Positions 1 through 8,559 of a DNA stretch of 64,000 bases are shown piece by piece. A model generated the notes under the pieces. It saw only the letters and a list, made by a program, of their open reading frames with translations, did no database searches and had not been told where the DNA came from. A program made the position numbers and the translations under genes. How positions within the stretch are numbered: the stretch's first letter is position 1; every line of letters begins with the position of its first letter. Source of the stretch: Planctomycetota bacterium (GTDB lineage: Bacteria > Planctomycetota > UBA1135 > UBA2386); assembly GCA_021776805.1 (NCBI GenBank), contig JAJFFD010000092.1:62001-126000 (forward strand), written 5' to 3'.

Positions 1-111
1 ATGGAGTTGATTGCGCGACTCGCATATTGGACTGGCTGGGATGTGGCCAACGCTACTGAGCACCCGCAGGTCATTGGGAAGCACCGTGGGTGGCTCGGCG
101 CGAAGAGGTAA
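1..111 (+). other. Unassigned short open frame at window edge
   Basis: Frame 1 is open from the first base to a TAA at 109-111 and would encode 36 residues. The ATG at position 1 may simply be where the window was cut, so this could be the tail of a longer gene. I recognise no family, and the minus strand is also partly open here. Confidence 0.15.
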
Positions 112-135
112 GAAAGAAATCCAAAGTGCTTCATT

Positions 136-161
136 CTTATATCAGAATGTGATGATATAAG
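136..161. promoter_or_regulatory. Perfect 9-bp inverted repeat, candidate ArsR/SahR operator
   Basis: CTTATATCA (136-144) is repeated exactly inverted as TGATATAAG (153-161) with an 8-nt spacer. The right arm overlaps the AAGGA ribosome-binding site, 6 nt before the GTG start of the ArsR-family gene. A-T-rich dyads of this shape are typical operators for winged-helix dimers of the ArsR family. The location suggests autoregulation, probably with control of the ahcY gene downstream. I found no equally good copy immediately before ahcY or metK. Confidence 0.6.
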
Positions 162-167
162 GATCTA

Positions 168-1130
168 GTGACTTCTCTCGCCGATCTCCAGACCACACTG
201 AAGCTCCTTTCCGAGCCGGTGCGGCTCCGCCTTCTCTCCCTCTTGTCGATGGAAGAGCTTGCTGTGCAGGAGCTTACGGCAGTGACTGGTCTGGCTCAAA
301 GCCGTGTGAGCAATCATCTTTCCCTGCTCAAGCGCGCTGGGCTCGTGTTGGACCGCCGCGAAGGCACCTGGAGTTTCCATCGTCTAGCAGGGCCTGATCA
401 CGGTGGTGGCCTATCTCGCGAGCTCTTCGAGGCTGTCCTCAAGCCCTACCTAGCCGGAGAGGAGGGCTTGGCTGATCGCCGGGCCGTGGAGGCCCTGAAA
501 GAGCAGCGTCGGGAGCGGAGCCGTCGAACCCACGATGCGCTTGCGGGTAGTTGGAGTACCGTCGGTGAGGCCTTCGCCCTTGGATCCCTTCGCAGCGAAG
601 CATTCAGCTCCCTCGTGCCGGGTCAGCTGGTCATCGCTGATCTTGGTTGTGGGGCTGGCTTTCTGACCTCGTTTTTGCTCGAGCGAGGGGCGCAGGTCAT
701 CGCCGTAGATCACTCCGAGCAAATGCTGGCAGAGGCTGGGAAGAGTCTGGAGTCAAAGCAGGTGGAGTTCCGCGCTGGAGAGATGGATCAGCTGCCTCTG
801 GCGGATGGTGAAGTCGACGCGGCTTTCGCCAATCTTGTGTGGCACCACCTGGCAGACATGGACTTGGCTGCTCAGGAGCTATCGAGAATCCTCAAGCCCG
901 GAGGTCGCGCAGTGATATCCGATCTCCTTCCGCACGAAGAAGACTGGATGCGTGAACGGATGGGTGATCTTCACCTGGGACTCGACCCGAATCGTGTCCG
1001 TAGCGCTCTTGGGCGCGCTGGCTTCGTGGAAGTGAAGCAGCAGGACTTGCTCGACAGCTATGTCGTGCAGGGGAAGACCGACAAGACCGTGCATTTACCA
1101 ATGTTTCTGGTCGCGGGTACGCGACCTTGA
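168..1130 (+). CDS. ArsR-family regulator fused to SAM-dependent methyltransferase domain (SahR-like)
   Basis: The first ~85 residues form an ArsR-type winged helix: a helix pair around 'LSEPVRLRLLSLL', a recognition helix at 'AQSRVSNHLSLLKRAGLV' and a wing. After a linker, residues ~150-255 form a class I methyltransferase fold with motif I 'DLGCGAGFL' followed by an acidic strand end ('AVDHSEQM'). This architecture is that of SahR, a repressor described in Proteobacteria that senses S-adenosylhomocysteine and controls SAM-cycle genes. The gene lies 54 bp upstream of ahcY on the same strand, and a perfect dyad covers its start, which fits that role. The start is GTG with AAGGA 4 nt upstream. 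Whether the domain binds SAH only or has enzyme activity cannot be told from sequence. Confidence 0.85.
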   Translation: MTSLADLQTTLKLLSEPVRLRLLSLLSMEELAVQELTAVTGLAQSRVSNHLSLLKRAGLVLDRREGTWSFHRLAGPDHGGGLSRELFEAVLKPYLAGEEGLADRRAVEALKEQRRERSRRTHDALAGSWSTVGEAFALGSLRSEAFSSLVPGQLVIADLGCGAGFLTSFLLERGAQVIAVDHSEQMLAEAGKSLESKQVEFRAGEMDQLPLADGEVDAAFANLVWHHLADMDLAAQELSRILKPGGRAVISDLLPHEEDWMRERMGDLHLGLDPNRVRSALGRAGFVEVKQQDLLDSYVVQGKTDKTVHLPMFLVAGTRP

Positions 1131-1136
1131 GACTGA

Positions 1137-2642
<1,506 letters not shown>

Positions 2643-2705
2643 TAGGCTGCTGAGCTGCGGGGCAAGTCCCCCGCTTGTCCTGGCCCGGGGCCTGTGGGTT
2701 CCGGG

Positions 2706-3797
2706 TCAGTGACCTCGGATCTTGTGCAGCGCTGCTGCTGCTCGATCTGCCAACTCTTTGTCAGGTCGCCGGGTCGCATCTTCGAGGGCGGGGAGCGCCG
2801 AGCTGGCCTTCGGTCCAAGTAGACCTAGGAGATCGATTGCTTCTCTTATGCCCGTTGCGGCCTTGTCCTCGAGCACAGCGACCAGATTTGGCACATAGGC
2901 ACTGAGATCCAGTACTTGAGTGCTCAAGGATCGCAAAGCGAAGGCGCGCTCGTCCGCGCGTCCTCTGTGCAGGAGCATGATGAGAGCGGTGTATTCAACG
3001 GTCGGTTGATCGCTGATTTCTACCAAGGCTCGTGCGGCTGCGGTTCGAACCTCAACGTCGTAACTAGCTTTGCCCCAGACGACGGTGGGTTTCCCCTGGT
3101 CTCCATCGAGAGTTACCTTCTCAGCGATGCGAATCCTTGGATGGCTTGACTCGATTGCATCACGAAGCGGCTGGATGCCGCTGCTGCTCATCTCATCGTA
3201 GTAAGCAAGCAAGTCTGCCGCCGCCTCGCGTTGATAGCTATTATCGCTGGTTAGCCGTTCAATGAGGCTGAGGGGACGGAGTTTGAAGTTGATGGCGAGG
3301 CGGGCAGCACAACGATCAGTAGCCTGAATGGCCTCCGCCCAACGTCGCGGTGGAAGCTTCTTCAGCTGTTCTTGGAGCGCTGGTGACAATCGCCAAAGAA
3401 CCGTGGCGGCTTTGTCTTGGTAGTAGGGCGCAAGGTTTCCAACTGTCTCCATGAGTTGGATGAACTCCTCCGGAGCGACTTGGTTAGCCAAGTCTCCCAG
3501 GAGAGGAATGGTTTCCCTAGCCTGCGGTCCCAGCCTAGAGATCGTCTCGAGGAGGGTTCTGACCATCGCGCGTTCGCCCGCCTTGACGCTAGCCTCCAAG
3601 CTTTCTGCGACCACTGCGACGCCCCACTTGCCGATGCGCAGGATTTCTTTCTGCGCCTTGGCGCGCGTGTTTGGGTCCCGTAGCTTGCTGACCCATTCCC
3701 GGGTCTCCGCATGGACGCGAATGGTGTCAGCAGATTGAGCTTGGCTCTGACTCCCGAAGAAGAGAGCGGTGGTTAGAAGTGCTGTAAGCTTTGTCAT
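2706..3797 (-). CDS. Secreted or periplasmic HEAT-repeat protein
   Basis: The protein starts with a signal peptide of about 22 residues ('MTKLTALLTTALFF', cleavage near 'SQAQSA'). The remainder is alpha-helical with repeated paired helices of HEAT type, clearest at 'AARALVEISD', 'ALRSLSTQ' and 'ALPALEDATRR'. HEAT arrays are protein-binding scaffolds, and I infer a periplasmic scaffold role without a known partner. The ATG at 3797 is preferred to the TTG two codons upstream in the track. It lies 17 nt downstream of the tRNA-Leu gene on the same strand and may be co-transcribed with it. Confidence 0.75.
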   Translation of the reverse strand: MTKLTALLTTALFFGSQSQAQSADTIRVHAETREWVSKLRDPNTRAKAQKEILRIGKWGVAVVAESLEASVKAGERAMVRTLLETISRLGPQARETIPLLGDLANQVAPEEFIQLMETVGNLAPYYQDKAATVLWRLSPALQEQLKKLPPRRWAEAIQATDRCAARLAINFKLRPLSLIERLTSDNSYQREAAADLLAYYDEMSSSGIQPLRDAIESSHPRIRIAEKVTLDGDQGKPTVVWGKASYDVEVRTAAARALVEISDQPTVEYTALIMLLHRGRADERAFALRSLSTQVLDLSAYVPNLVAVLEDKAATGIREAIDLLGLLGPKASSALPALEDATRRPDKELADRAAAALHKIRGH

Positions 3798-3814
3798 TCG
3801 CAATTTCTCAGTAG

Positions 3815-3900
3815 TGCGGAGGGGGGGACTCGAACCCCCATGGCCTGTAAAGGCCGGCAGATTTTAAGTCTGCTGCGTCTGCCGATTCCGCCACCTCCGC
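3815..3900 (-). tRNA. tRNA-Leu (anticodon TAA)
   Basis: On the minus strand the acceptor arms GCGGAGG and CCTCCGC pair fully. The anticodon arm is GCAGA-CTTAAAA-TCTGC, giving UAA. There is a long variable arm with a GGCC/GGCC stem (class II tRNA), and the T arm is GGGGG-TTCGAGT-CCCCC. The discriminator base is A, as expected for leucine. The 3' CCA is not encoded. Confidence 0.97.
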
Positions 3901-4036
3901 AGAATATCACGTGTGGGCTTAATGGGATCAGTCCGAGGCTGTGAACGCCAGTCGATTCGTGATCGGTTGTTGAGCATTGCGCCTGGACTGCTTCAATGTC
4001 CACGCACTCCATCCAAGACTCTCCGAGGTCCATCTC

Positions 4037-5434
4037 ATGGCGAATTCCCGTATTGAAAGAGACACAATGGGCGAGGTTCAGGTCCCAGAAGGCGCCTACT
4101 ACGGTGCCCAGACTGAGCGCGCCAGACGAAATTTTCCCATCAGTGGGGTTGGGATTCCTGCGGTCGTGATTCGTTCCCTGGGCCTGATCAAGGGTGCTGC
4201 AGCCGCCGTCAACGCGGATATCGGTGGTCTGGATGCAAAGATCGCCGAGGCGATTGCCACTGCCGCCGGTGAGACAGCTGCTAACAAGCTCGATGAGCAT
4301 TTCGTGGTCGACGTATTTCAGACTGGGAGCGGAACTTCGTCCAATATGAATGCGAACGAGGTGATCGCGAACCGTGCGAGCCAGATCATGGGGCACGAGC
4401 TTGGAAGCAAGGCGGTCCACCCGAACGACCATGTGAACATGGGGCAATCGAGCAATGACGTGTTTCCGTCGGCTGTCCAGCTCGGCCTGAGCCTACTGGT
4501 CAAGGGACAGATGCTGCCCGCAATGGAGAGACTTGCCGGTAGTCTGCACGATCTGGCCGATCGAAACTTCGAGTCGGTGAAGACTGGGCGTACGCATCTC
4601 ATGGATGCGATGCCAATTCGCTATGGGCAGGAGTTCCGTGGCTATGCGCAGCAGGTTGAGCTTGGCGCCAGAAGAATCGAGACAGCCCTCACTGATCTCG
4701 CGGAATTGCCCCTGGGGGGAACTGCTGTCGGAACTGGGGTCAATGCTCAGGCAGGCTTTGCCGACGCCGTATGCAAACTGTTAGACAAGGAGCTAGAGCT
4801 TGGTTTGCGCGAGACGGCTCGTCATTTCCAAGCGCAAAGTAGTTTGGACGCCGTCGTTGCCATGAGTGGCGCTTGCCGCGGATTCGCTACAGCGCTCTAC
4901 AAGATTGCCAATGATATCCGCTGGATGTCCTCAGGACCCCTGACGGGTTTGGGAGAACTTGCCATCCCAGCTGTGCAACCGGGCAGCTCAATCATGCCGG
5001 CCAAGGTAAATCCGGTGATTTGCGAGTCGGTGCTCATGCTCTGTGGCCAAGTGTTCGCCAACGATTCAGCAGTGGCTTTTGGCAACAGCCAAGGGCAGTT
5101 CGAACTCAATACAATGATGCCTTTCATGGCACGGAATTCCGTCGAGTCTGTGAACCTGCTGGCGAATGGCTGCAACATGTTCAGAGAGAACTGCCTCGAG
5201 GGAATGGAGGTGACCGTCGAGGGTGCCAAGCAAGTGCACCGCAACCCGATCTTGGCGACTGCACTGAACAGAGCAGTGGGTTACGAAGTCGCGGCCAAGA
5301 TTGCCAAGGAGTCGGCGGCAAGCGGTCGAAGCGTCAAGGAGGTGGCTCTCGAACTCACCGATCTAGGTGCCAGCGAACTAGATGGACTACTCGACCCCGG
5401 GGGGCTCTGTGGTCAGATGGGTCGGCGACGATAG
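4037..5434 (+). CDS. fumC: Fumarate hydratase, class II
   Basis: Interconverts fumarate and malate in the TCA cycle. The 465-residue protein has the substrate-binding stretch 'GSGTSSNMNANEV', the active-site region 'MGQSSNDVFPSA', the conserved 'GRTHLMDAMP' and the fumarase/aspartase signature 'GSSIMPAKVNP'. The track begins at a TTG 20 codons upstream, but family N-termini start near 'SRIERDTMGEV', so ATG 4037 is chosen, with GAGGT about 9 nt upstream. The C-terminus ends in 'GQMGRRR', which is unremarkable. It is a single-gene unit divergent from tRNA-Leu. Confidence 0.96.
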   Translation: MANSRIERDTMGEVQVPEGAYYGAQTERARRNFPISGVGIPAVVIRSLGLIKGAAAAVNADIGGLDAKIAEAIATAAGETAANKLDEHFVVDVFQTGSGTSSNMNANEVIANRASQIMGHELGSKAVHPNDHVNMGQSSNDVFPSAVQLGLSLLVKGQMLPAMERLAGSLHDLADRNFESVKTGRTHLMDAMPIRYGQEFRGYAQQVELGARRIETALTDLAELPLGGTAVGTGVNAQAGFADAVCKLLDKELELGLRETARHFQAQSSLDAVVAMSGACRGFATALYKIANDIRWMSSGPLTGLGELAIPAVQPGSSIMPAKVNPVICESVLMLCGQVFANDSAVAFGNSQGQFELNTMMPFMARNSVESVNLLANGCNMFRENCLEGMEVTVEGAKQVHRNPILATALNRAVGYEVAAKIAKESAASGRSVKEVALELTDLGASELDGLLDPGGLCGQMGRRR

Positions 5435-5449
5435 CGATCGAGGATTGGC

Positions 5450-5650
5450 CTAACCTTCCCCCGAGGGTGCCAGGGACTCGCTGTCTGGCTTGGGGTTGAG
5501 CTTGCCACTCACAGCCATGAAGATTGCCTTGGCCACAACGTAGGGCAGGTACAGAACCGTAACGACCAGGATGGATCCAATGATGATCACGGTCATCAGA
5601 ATCGCGAACACCAGGTAACTGAGAATGCGAGGAATCATGAGCTGGGCCAC
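5450..5650 (-). CDS. Small membrane protein
   Basis: A 66-residue ORF (GTG start; an ATG four codons in, at 5638, is equally possible) with one long hydrophobic helix, or a helix pair, covering 'YLVFAILMTVIIIGSILVVTVLYLPYVVA'. A short Pro/Ser/Glu-containing tail follows. It is convergent with fumC and has no recognisable domain. A well-formed membrane segment in the gap between two genes suggests a real small protein, but there is no good ribosome-binding site. Confidence 0.5.
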   Translation of the reverse strand: MAQLMIPRILSYLVFAILMTVIIIGSILVVTVLYLPYVVAKAIFMAVSGKLNPKPDSESLAPSGEG

Positions 5651-5701
5651 TAGGAGTATATTCCAGCATCGTCTTGACTGCTCGAAGACAGGGATATGAC
5701 C

Positions 5702-6259
5702 ATGACGAGGGAAAGTAGGCGTGTCTTGGTCCTCCTGGCGCAGGGTGCCGAGGAGATGGAGGTGGTCATCGTAGTCGACCTACTAAGGCGGGCGGGTATC
5801 GAGGTCGTCCTTGCCGGCCTCGATGGGGATGGAGTGGTCGAGTGCAGCCGGCAGCTACGCCTCCTACCTGATGTCTCATTGGACGCTGCCCAGGGTGTAT
5901 TCGATCTCCTGGTGCTTCCTGGTGGTATGGGAGGAAGTGAGCGGCTCGCATCCGATCCGCGGGTGGGGGATCTCCTCCGGGCCCAATTCGCTGCGGGACG
6001 TGATGTGGCGGCCATCTGTGCCGCCCCGAAAGTCTTGGTTGCACATGGACTGGGTGAAGGTCGCGCGATGACGAGCCATCCGGCAGTTCGGACGGAAGTT
6101 GCGGGGCATGCGGAGTACAGCGAAAGCGCAGTGGTTGAGGACGGGCTCTTTGTGACCAGTCGTGGTCCGGGGACTGCATTCGAGTTCGCGCTTACGATGA
6201 TCCGGAGACTCCTGGGCGATGCGAAATCCAAGGCAGTTCAGGACCAGCTGATTCTCTGA
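5702..6259 (+). CDS. DJ-1/PfpI family protein (YajL-like)
   Basis: This is a single-domain protein of the DJ-1/ThiJ/PfpI superfamily. 'VLVLLAQGAEEMEVV' at the N-terminus carries the conserved glutamate, and the nucleophile-elbow cysteine lies in 'AAICAAPKVL'. The following 'HPAV' and 'TSRGPGTAFEFAL' segments are typical of the YajL/DJ-1 clade. Members act in oxidative or glyoxal stress protection, and their exact activity is debated. The track starts at ATG 5696. ATG 5702 has AGGG 8 nt upstream and is preferred. Confidence 0.88.
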   Translation: MTRESRRVLVLLAQGAEEMEVVIVVDLLRRAGIEVVLAGLDGDGVVECSRQLRLLPDVSLDAAQGVFDLLVLPGGMGGSERLASDPRVGDLLRAQFAAGRDVAAICAAPKVLVAHGLGEGRAMTSHPAVRTEVAGHAEYSESAVVEDGLFVTSRGPGTAFEFALTMIRRLLGDAKSKAVQDQLIL

Positions 6260-6322
6260 GCTCACGCTCTGTCTGGCGCAAGTCCAGCCGCATAGTTCTC
6301 CATACTGGTCTCCGCGCTGACC

Positions 6323-6727
6323 TTATCGCTCGGCTAAGTCGAAGCGGACAACGGCGATTCCGGTTTGGCCGCCGGGTGCCAGCTTCTCCGGGCTGCGTGG
6401 GCCATCGCTCGTAACGATGACGAAGTCACCTTCCTTGGCGAGAGGAATCTTGATGCGTGCGTGGTCGAGAATGCCATCCTCATCGAGGTCGGTGAGAGCA
6501 AAGGGGATGGGATCCCGTCCCTCGACATAGAACGTCAGCCGGTCAATTGCGAAGTCGTCGAAGCCTGCGGCCAGATCTTCGAGAGGGAGGTCGATCACGG
6601 CCAGTGGGGAGTCCTGATCGCCGCGGTTCTCGATCGGGATCCGGAGGTAGCCATAGCTGGCCGGGATGCAGGCCTGCAGGCTGAGCATCACCGCCAAGAT
6701 CGAATTCTGCTTTAGCGATGAGATCAC
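6323..6727 (-). CDS. Putative lipoprotein following tRNA-Cys
   Basis: The proposed GTG start gives a short N-region with lysine, a hydrophobic core and a lipobox 'LQAC', so I infer a lipoprotein of about 134 residues. The mature part is beta-rich and ends near 'GIAVVRFDLAER'. No family is recognised. The track's longer ORF (from 6769) runs back into the tRNA-Cys gene and is rejected. The start is only 8 nt after the tRNA CCA end, so gene and tRNA probably share a transcript. Confidence 0.6.
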   Translation of the reverse strand: MISSLKQNSILAVMLSLQACIPASYGYLRIPIENRGDQDSPLAVIDLPLEDLAAGFDDFAIDRLTFYVEGRDPIPFALTDLDEDGILDHARIKIPLAKEGDFVIVTSDGPRSPEKLAPGGQTGIAVVRFDLAER

Positions 6728-6735
6728 GCTGTAAA

Positions 6736-6809
6736 TGGAGGTGGCGGCCGGATTCGAACCGGCGTTCACGGATTTGCAATCCGTTGCCTAACCACTTGGC
6801 TACGCCACC
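6736..6809 (-). tRNA. tRNA-Cys (anticodon GCA)
   Basis: On the minus strand the acceptor stem GGTGGCG/CGCCACC is complete. The anticodon arm is ACGGA-TTGCAAA-TCCGT (GCA) and the T arm is GCCGG-TTCGAAT-CCGGC. The discriminator base is U, the cysteine identity element, and the 3' CCA is encoded. Confidence 0.97.
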
Positions 6810-6912
6810 AGGAGCCTCCTGAGGGCGGAGAACCCTAGCGAGGCGATGTCCCCGGATCAAGACTGGGGGTGCAATCCGTTCCTCATGAGAGGTTTAGGAA
6901 TGACCTTTCCCC

Positions 6913-6965
6913 GGGGACGGGAAGCCCTAGCCTGTAGGGTTCCCGGCAACTTCGCCGGAGTCCCC
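6913..6965 (+). promoter_or_regulatory. Three-way-junction RNA leader upstream of NIL-domain gene
   Basis: The leader can fold into a closing stem GGGGAC (6913-6918)/GTCCCC (6960-6965). Within it are a 10-bp arm with one bulge, GGGAA.CCCTA/TAGGG.TTCCC (6919-6944), and a short arm GGC/GCC (6945-6956) containing the string GGCAAC. The closing stem ends 17 nt before the GTG start. GGCAAC after a GC-rich arm recalls SAM-binding leaders, but the known SAM-I core is not complete. This is a fold drawn by hand and not a confirmed riboswitch. Confidence 0.45.
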
Positions 6966-6982
6966 CCTGAGTACAGAGCTTA

Positions 6983-7234
6983 GTGAAGAAGAATATCTAC
7001 TTCGAATTCGCCCAGGAGCTGGTGGAGCAACCCTTGCTTTACCAGCTGAACCGCAAGTTTGACGTGATCATCAATATCCGCGGAGCCTCGGTCTCCGAGG
7101 GTGGCGGGTTTCTGGCCCTCGAGCTGGAGGGTGAAGATGCGGAGATCTCCGAGGTCCTCAAGTTTTTGGATAACCGTGGTGTCACCGTGGCCGACGGTTT
7201 GGGCGAAGAGGGCTCGACGGAGCCAGCCTCGTAG
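6983..7234 (+). CDS. NIL-domain protein
   Basis: The 83-residue protein is essentially one NIL domain, the small ferredoxin-like ligand-binding fold found at the C-terminus of the methionine ABC transporter ATPase MetN. The pattern of a beta strand ('KNIYFEFAQ'), a helix, 'DVIINIRGASVSEGGGFLALELEG' and a final 'LKFLDNRGVTV' fits the family. Free-standing NIL proteins often occur with sulfur amino acid genes, and this one has tRNA-Cys as divergent neighbour and a structured leader. Start GTG. I infer a role in methionine or cysteine sensing or metabolism. Confidence 0.8.
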   Translation: MKKNIYFEFAQELVEQPLLYQLNRKFDVIINIRGASVSEGGGFLALELEGEDAEISEVLKFLDNRGVTVADGLGEEGSTEPAS

Positions 7235-7288
7235 CTGACCTGGAACTGGGGAGAAGGACTGGGGAGAAGGCGTTGGGCGCCCAACCCC

Positions 7289-8515
7289 TTACTTGCCCCG
7301 CTTCTCCATCAGGCCGTCCCATTTCTCGGCGTCGCTGTAGTGCGATACGAAGGTGACCCAGACCTTGACGATGCGAGCATTCCAGTCAGCAGTCTCGAGA
7401 GGAACCTCTTCGCCAATGTTGACCGGCCTGAAAGGGACGTTCGCACCCTTGGTGGTCGTCTCCATGAACTTGTTGAGCTCCCAGGCATCCATGGAGTCGA
7501 AGCTATCCATGTAGTCCTTCTCACGTAGGGCGTTGAAGATCGCTGCCAGGGGCTTGTACCCAAGGGCCTCGAGTTTCTTCTTGGCATCAATCCCGGCGCG
7601 ACCGCCATCGGCCAGGTCGCTGATCAGGTCCTCAATTACGGCCTTTTCTTCGTCGCTGACGTCTGCCGGCCAGGGCATGGGTTCGAGTTCCGTCTTTGGG
7701 TTGAAGACCTGCGAGGGGTCAGTGATCGGCTCGCCCTTCTTGCGGGCAGGCTTGCTGTCCTTGGCAGGCTCCTTGGATTCGTTGGCAGCTGCCTCGGCTG
7801 CGGCAGGATCAGCACCCTTCTCATCGCCAGCGGCTTCGACGGGTTGCCCTGCTGCGGGAGTCTCGCCGGCGGGGGTTTCCGTTCCGGTCGTTTGCTTGCC
7901 TTCCTCGATCTGGGTGGCCTGTTCTGCGTTTGCCTGCCCTTCACCGGCAGTTGCGATTTTTTCTTCCGCAGGTGCATCGTCGCCACCCATGAAGAAGATC
8001 ACGCCGACAACGGCCGCGGCTAGCACAAGGACGCCGCCGCCAATGAGCATTCCCTTGTTGCCCTTCTTGTCTTCAGCCACGGCGCGACCGCGGCGGCTGC
8101 TGCCTCCGCGACTACTACTGCGTTTGCTGGCACCGCCTGAGCTGGCACTGCCTGAGCTGGCGCGCCGAGGGCGAGATACTGGCTTGGAGTCCGCCTCTTC
8201 GGGCTCTTCAGAGGCTTCCGCCCTGCGGCTGCTGCGAGTCGGCCGTGTTGGCGAATCGGAGCTCTTGGTGGTTCTGGACCTGCGGGGCGACGCTGGTCGG
8301 GCTGCGGCAGGCTTAGCAGTCGCCGGCTTGGCCGCGGCAGGCTTGGCAGCTGCGGGCTTTTCTTCGCCGGCATCTGCTGTGGCCTCGGTCGCTCGCTGTG
8401 CGGCGACGTCGATCACAGTGCCACATGCTTTGCACTTGGCGCGGTTACCTTTGAAGGTTTCAGGGATGCGATACTTCGCACCGCAATTGGTGCATACGAT
8501 CTGCGTGGCGGCCAT
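7289..8515 (-). CDS. MJ0042-type zinc-finger, single-pass membrane protein with low-complexity linker
   Basis: Residues 1-38 form a zinc ribbon with CxxC pairs ('CTNCGAKYRIPETFKG' then 'CKAC'), matching the MJ0042/finger-like family common in planctomycetes and myxobacteria. A long Ala/Lys/Pro, then Ser/Arg, low-complexity stretch follows. Next is a membrane helix near residue 160 ('GMLIGGGVLVLAAAVVGVIFFMG'), a Glu/Ala/Pro-rich linker and a folded C-terminal part from about 285 to the end. The C-terminal domain has no family I recognise. The long plus-strand ORF at 7533-8543 is its shadow. Confidence 0.75.
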   Translation of the reverse strand: MAATQIVCTNCGAKYRIPETFKGNRAKCKACGTVIDVAAQRATEATADAGEEKPAAAKPAAAKPATAKPAAARPASPRRSRTTKSSDSPTRPTRSSRRAEASEEPEEADSKPVSRPRRASSGSASSGGASKRSSSRGGSSRRGRAVAEDKKGNKGMLIGGGVLVLAAAVVGVIFFMGGDDAPAEEKIATAGEGQANAEQATQIEEGKQTTGTETPAGETPAAGQPVEAAGDEKGADPAAAEAAANESKEPAKDSKPARKKGEPITDPSQVFNPKTELEPMPWPADVSDEEKAVIEDLISDLADGGRAGIDAKKKLEALGYKPLAAIFNALREKDYMDSFDSMDAWELNKFMETTTKGANVPFRPVNIGEEVPLETADWNARIVKVWVTFVSHYSDAEKWDGLMEKRGK

Positions 8516-8559
8516 GGGACTTTCCGTGGGGGTACTGGCTTGAGGGACGGCGGAGAATT

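Noticed and set aside
5020-5499. 159-residue plus-strand ORF
   Set aside because: Out-of-frame shadow of fumC.
6913-6965. SAM-I riboswitch
   Set aside because: Only the GGCAAC piece and a GC-rich arm are similar; the kink-turn, P4 and terminator parts of SAM-I are not present.
7533-8543. 336-residue plus-strand ORF
   Set aside because: It is the complement of the low-complexity Ala/Lys/Pro region of the minus-strand zinc-finger gene; composition is an artefact of codon use.
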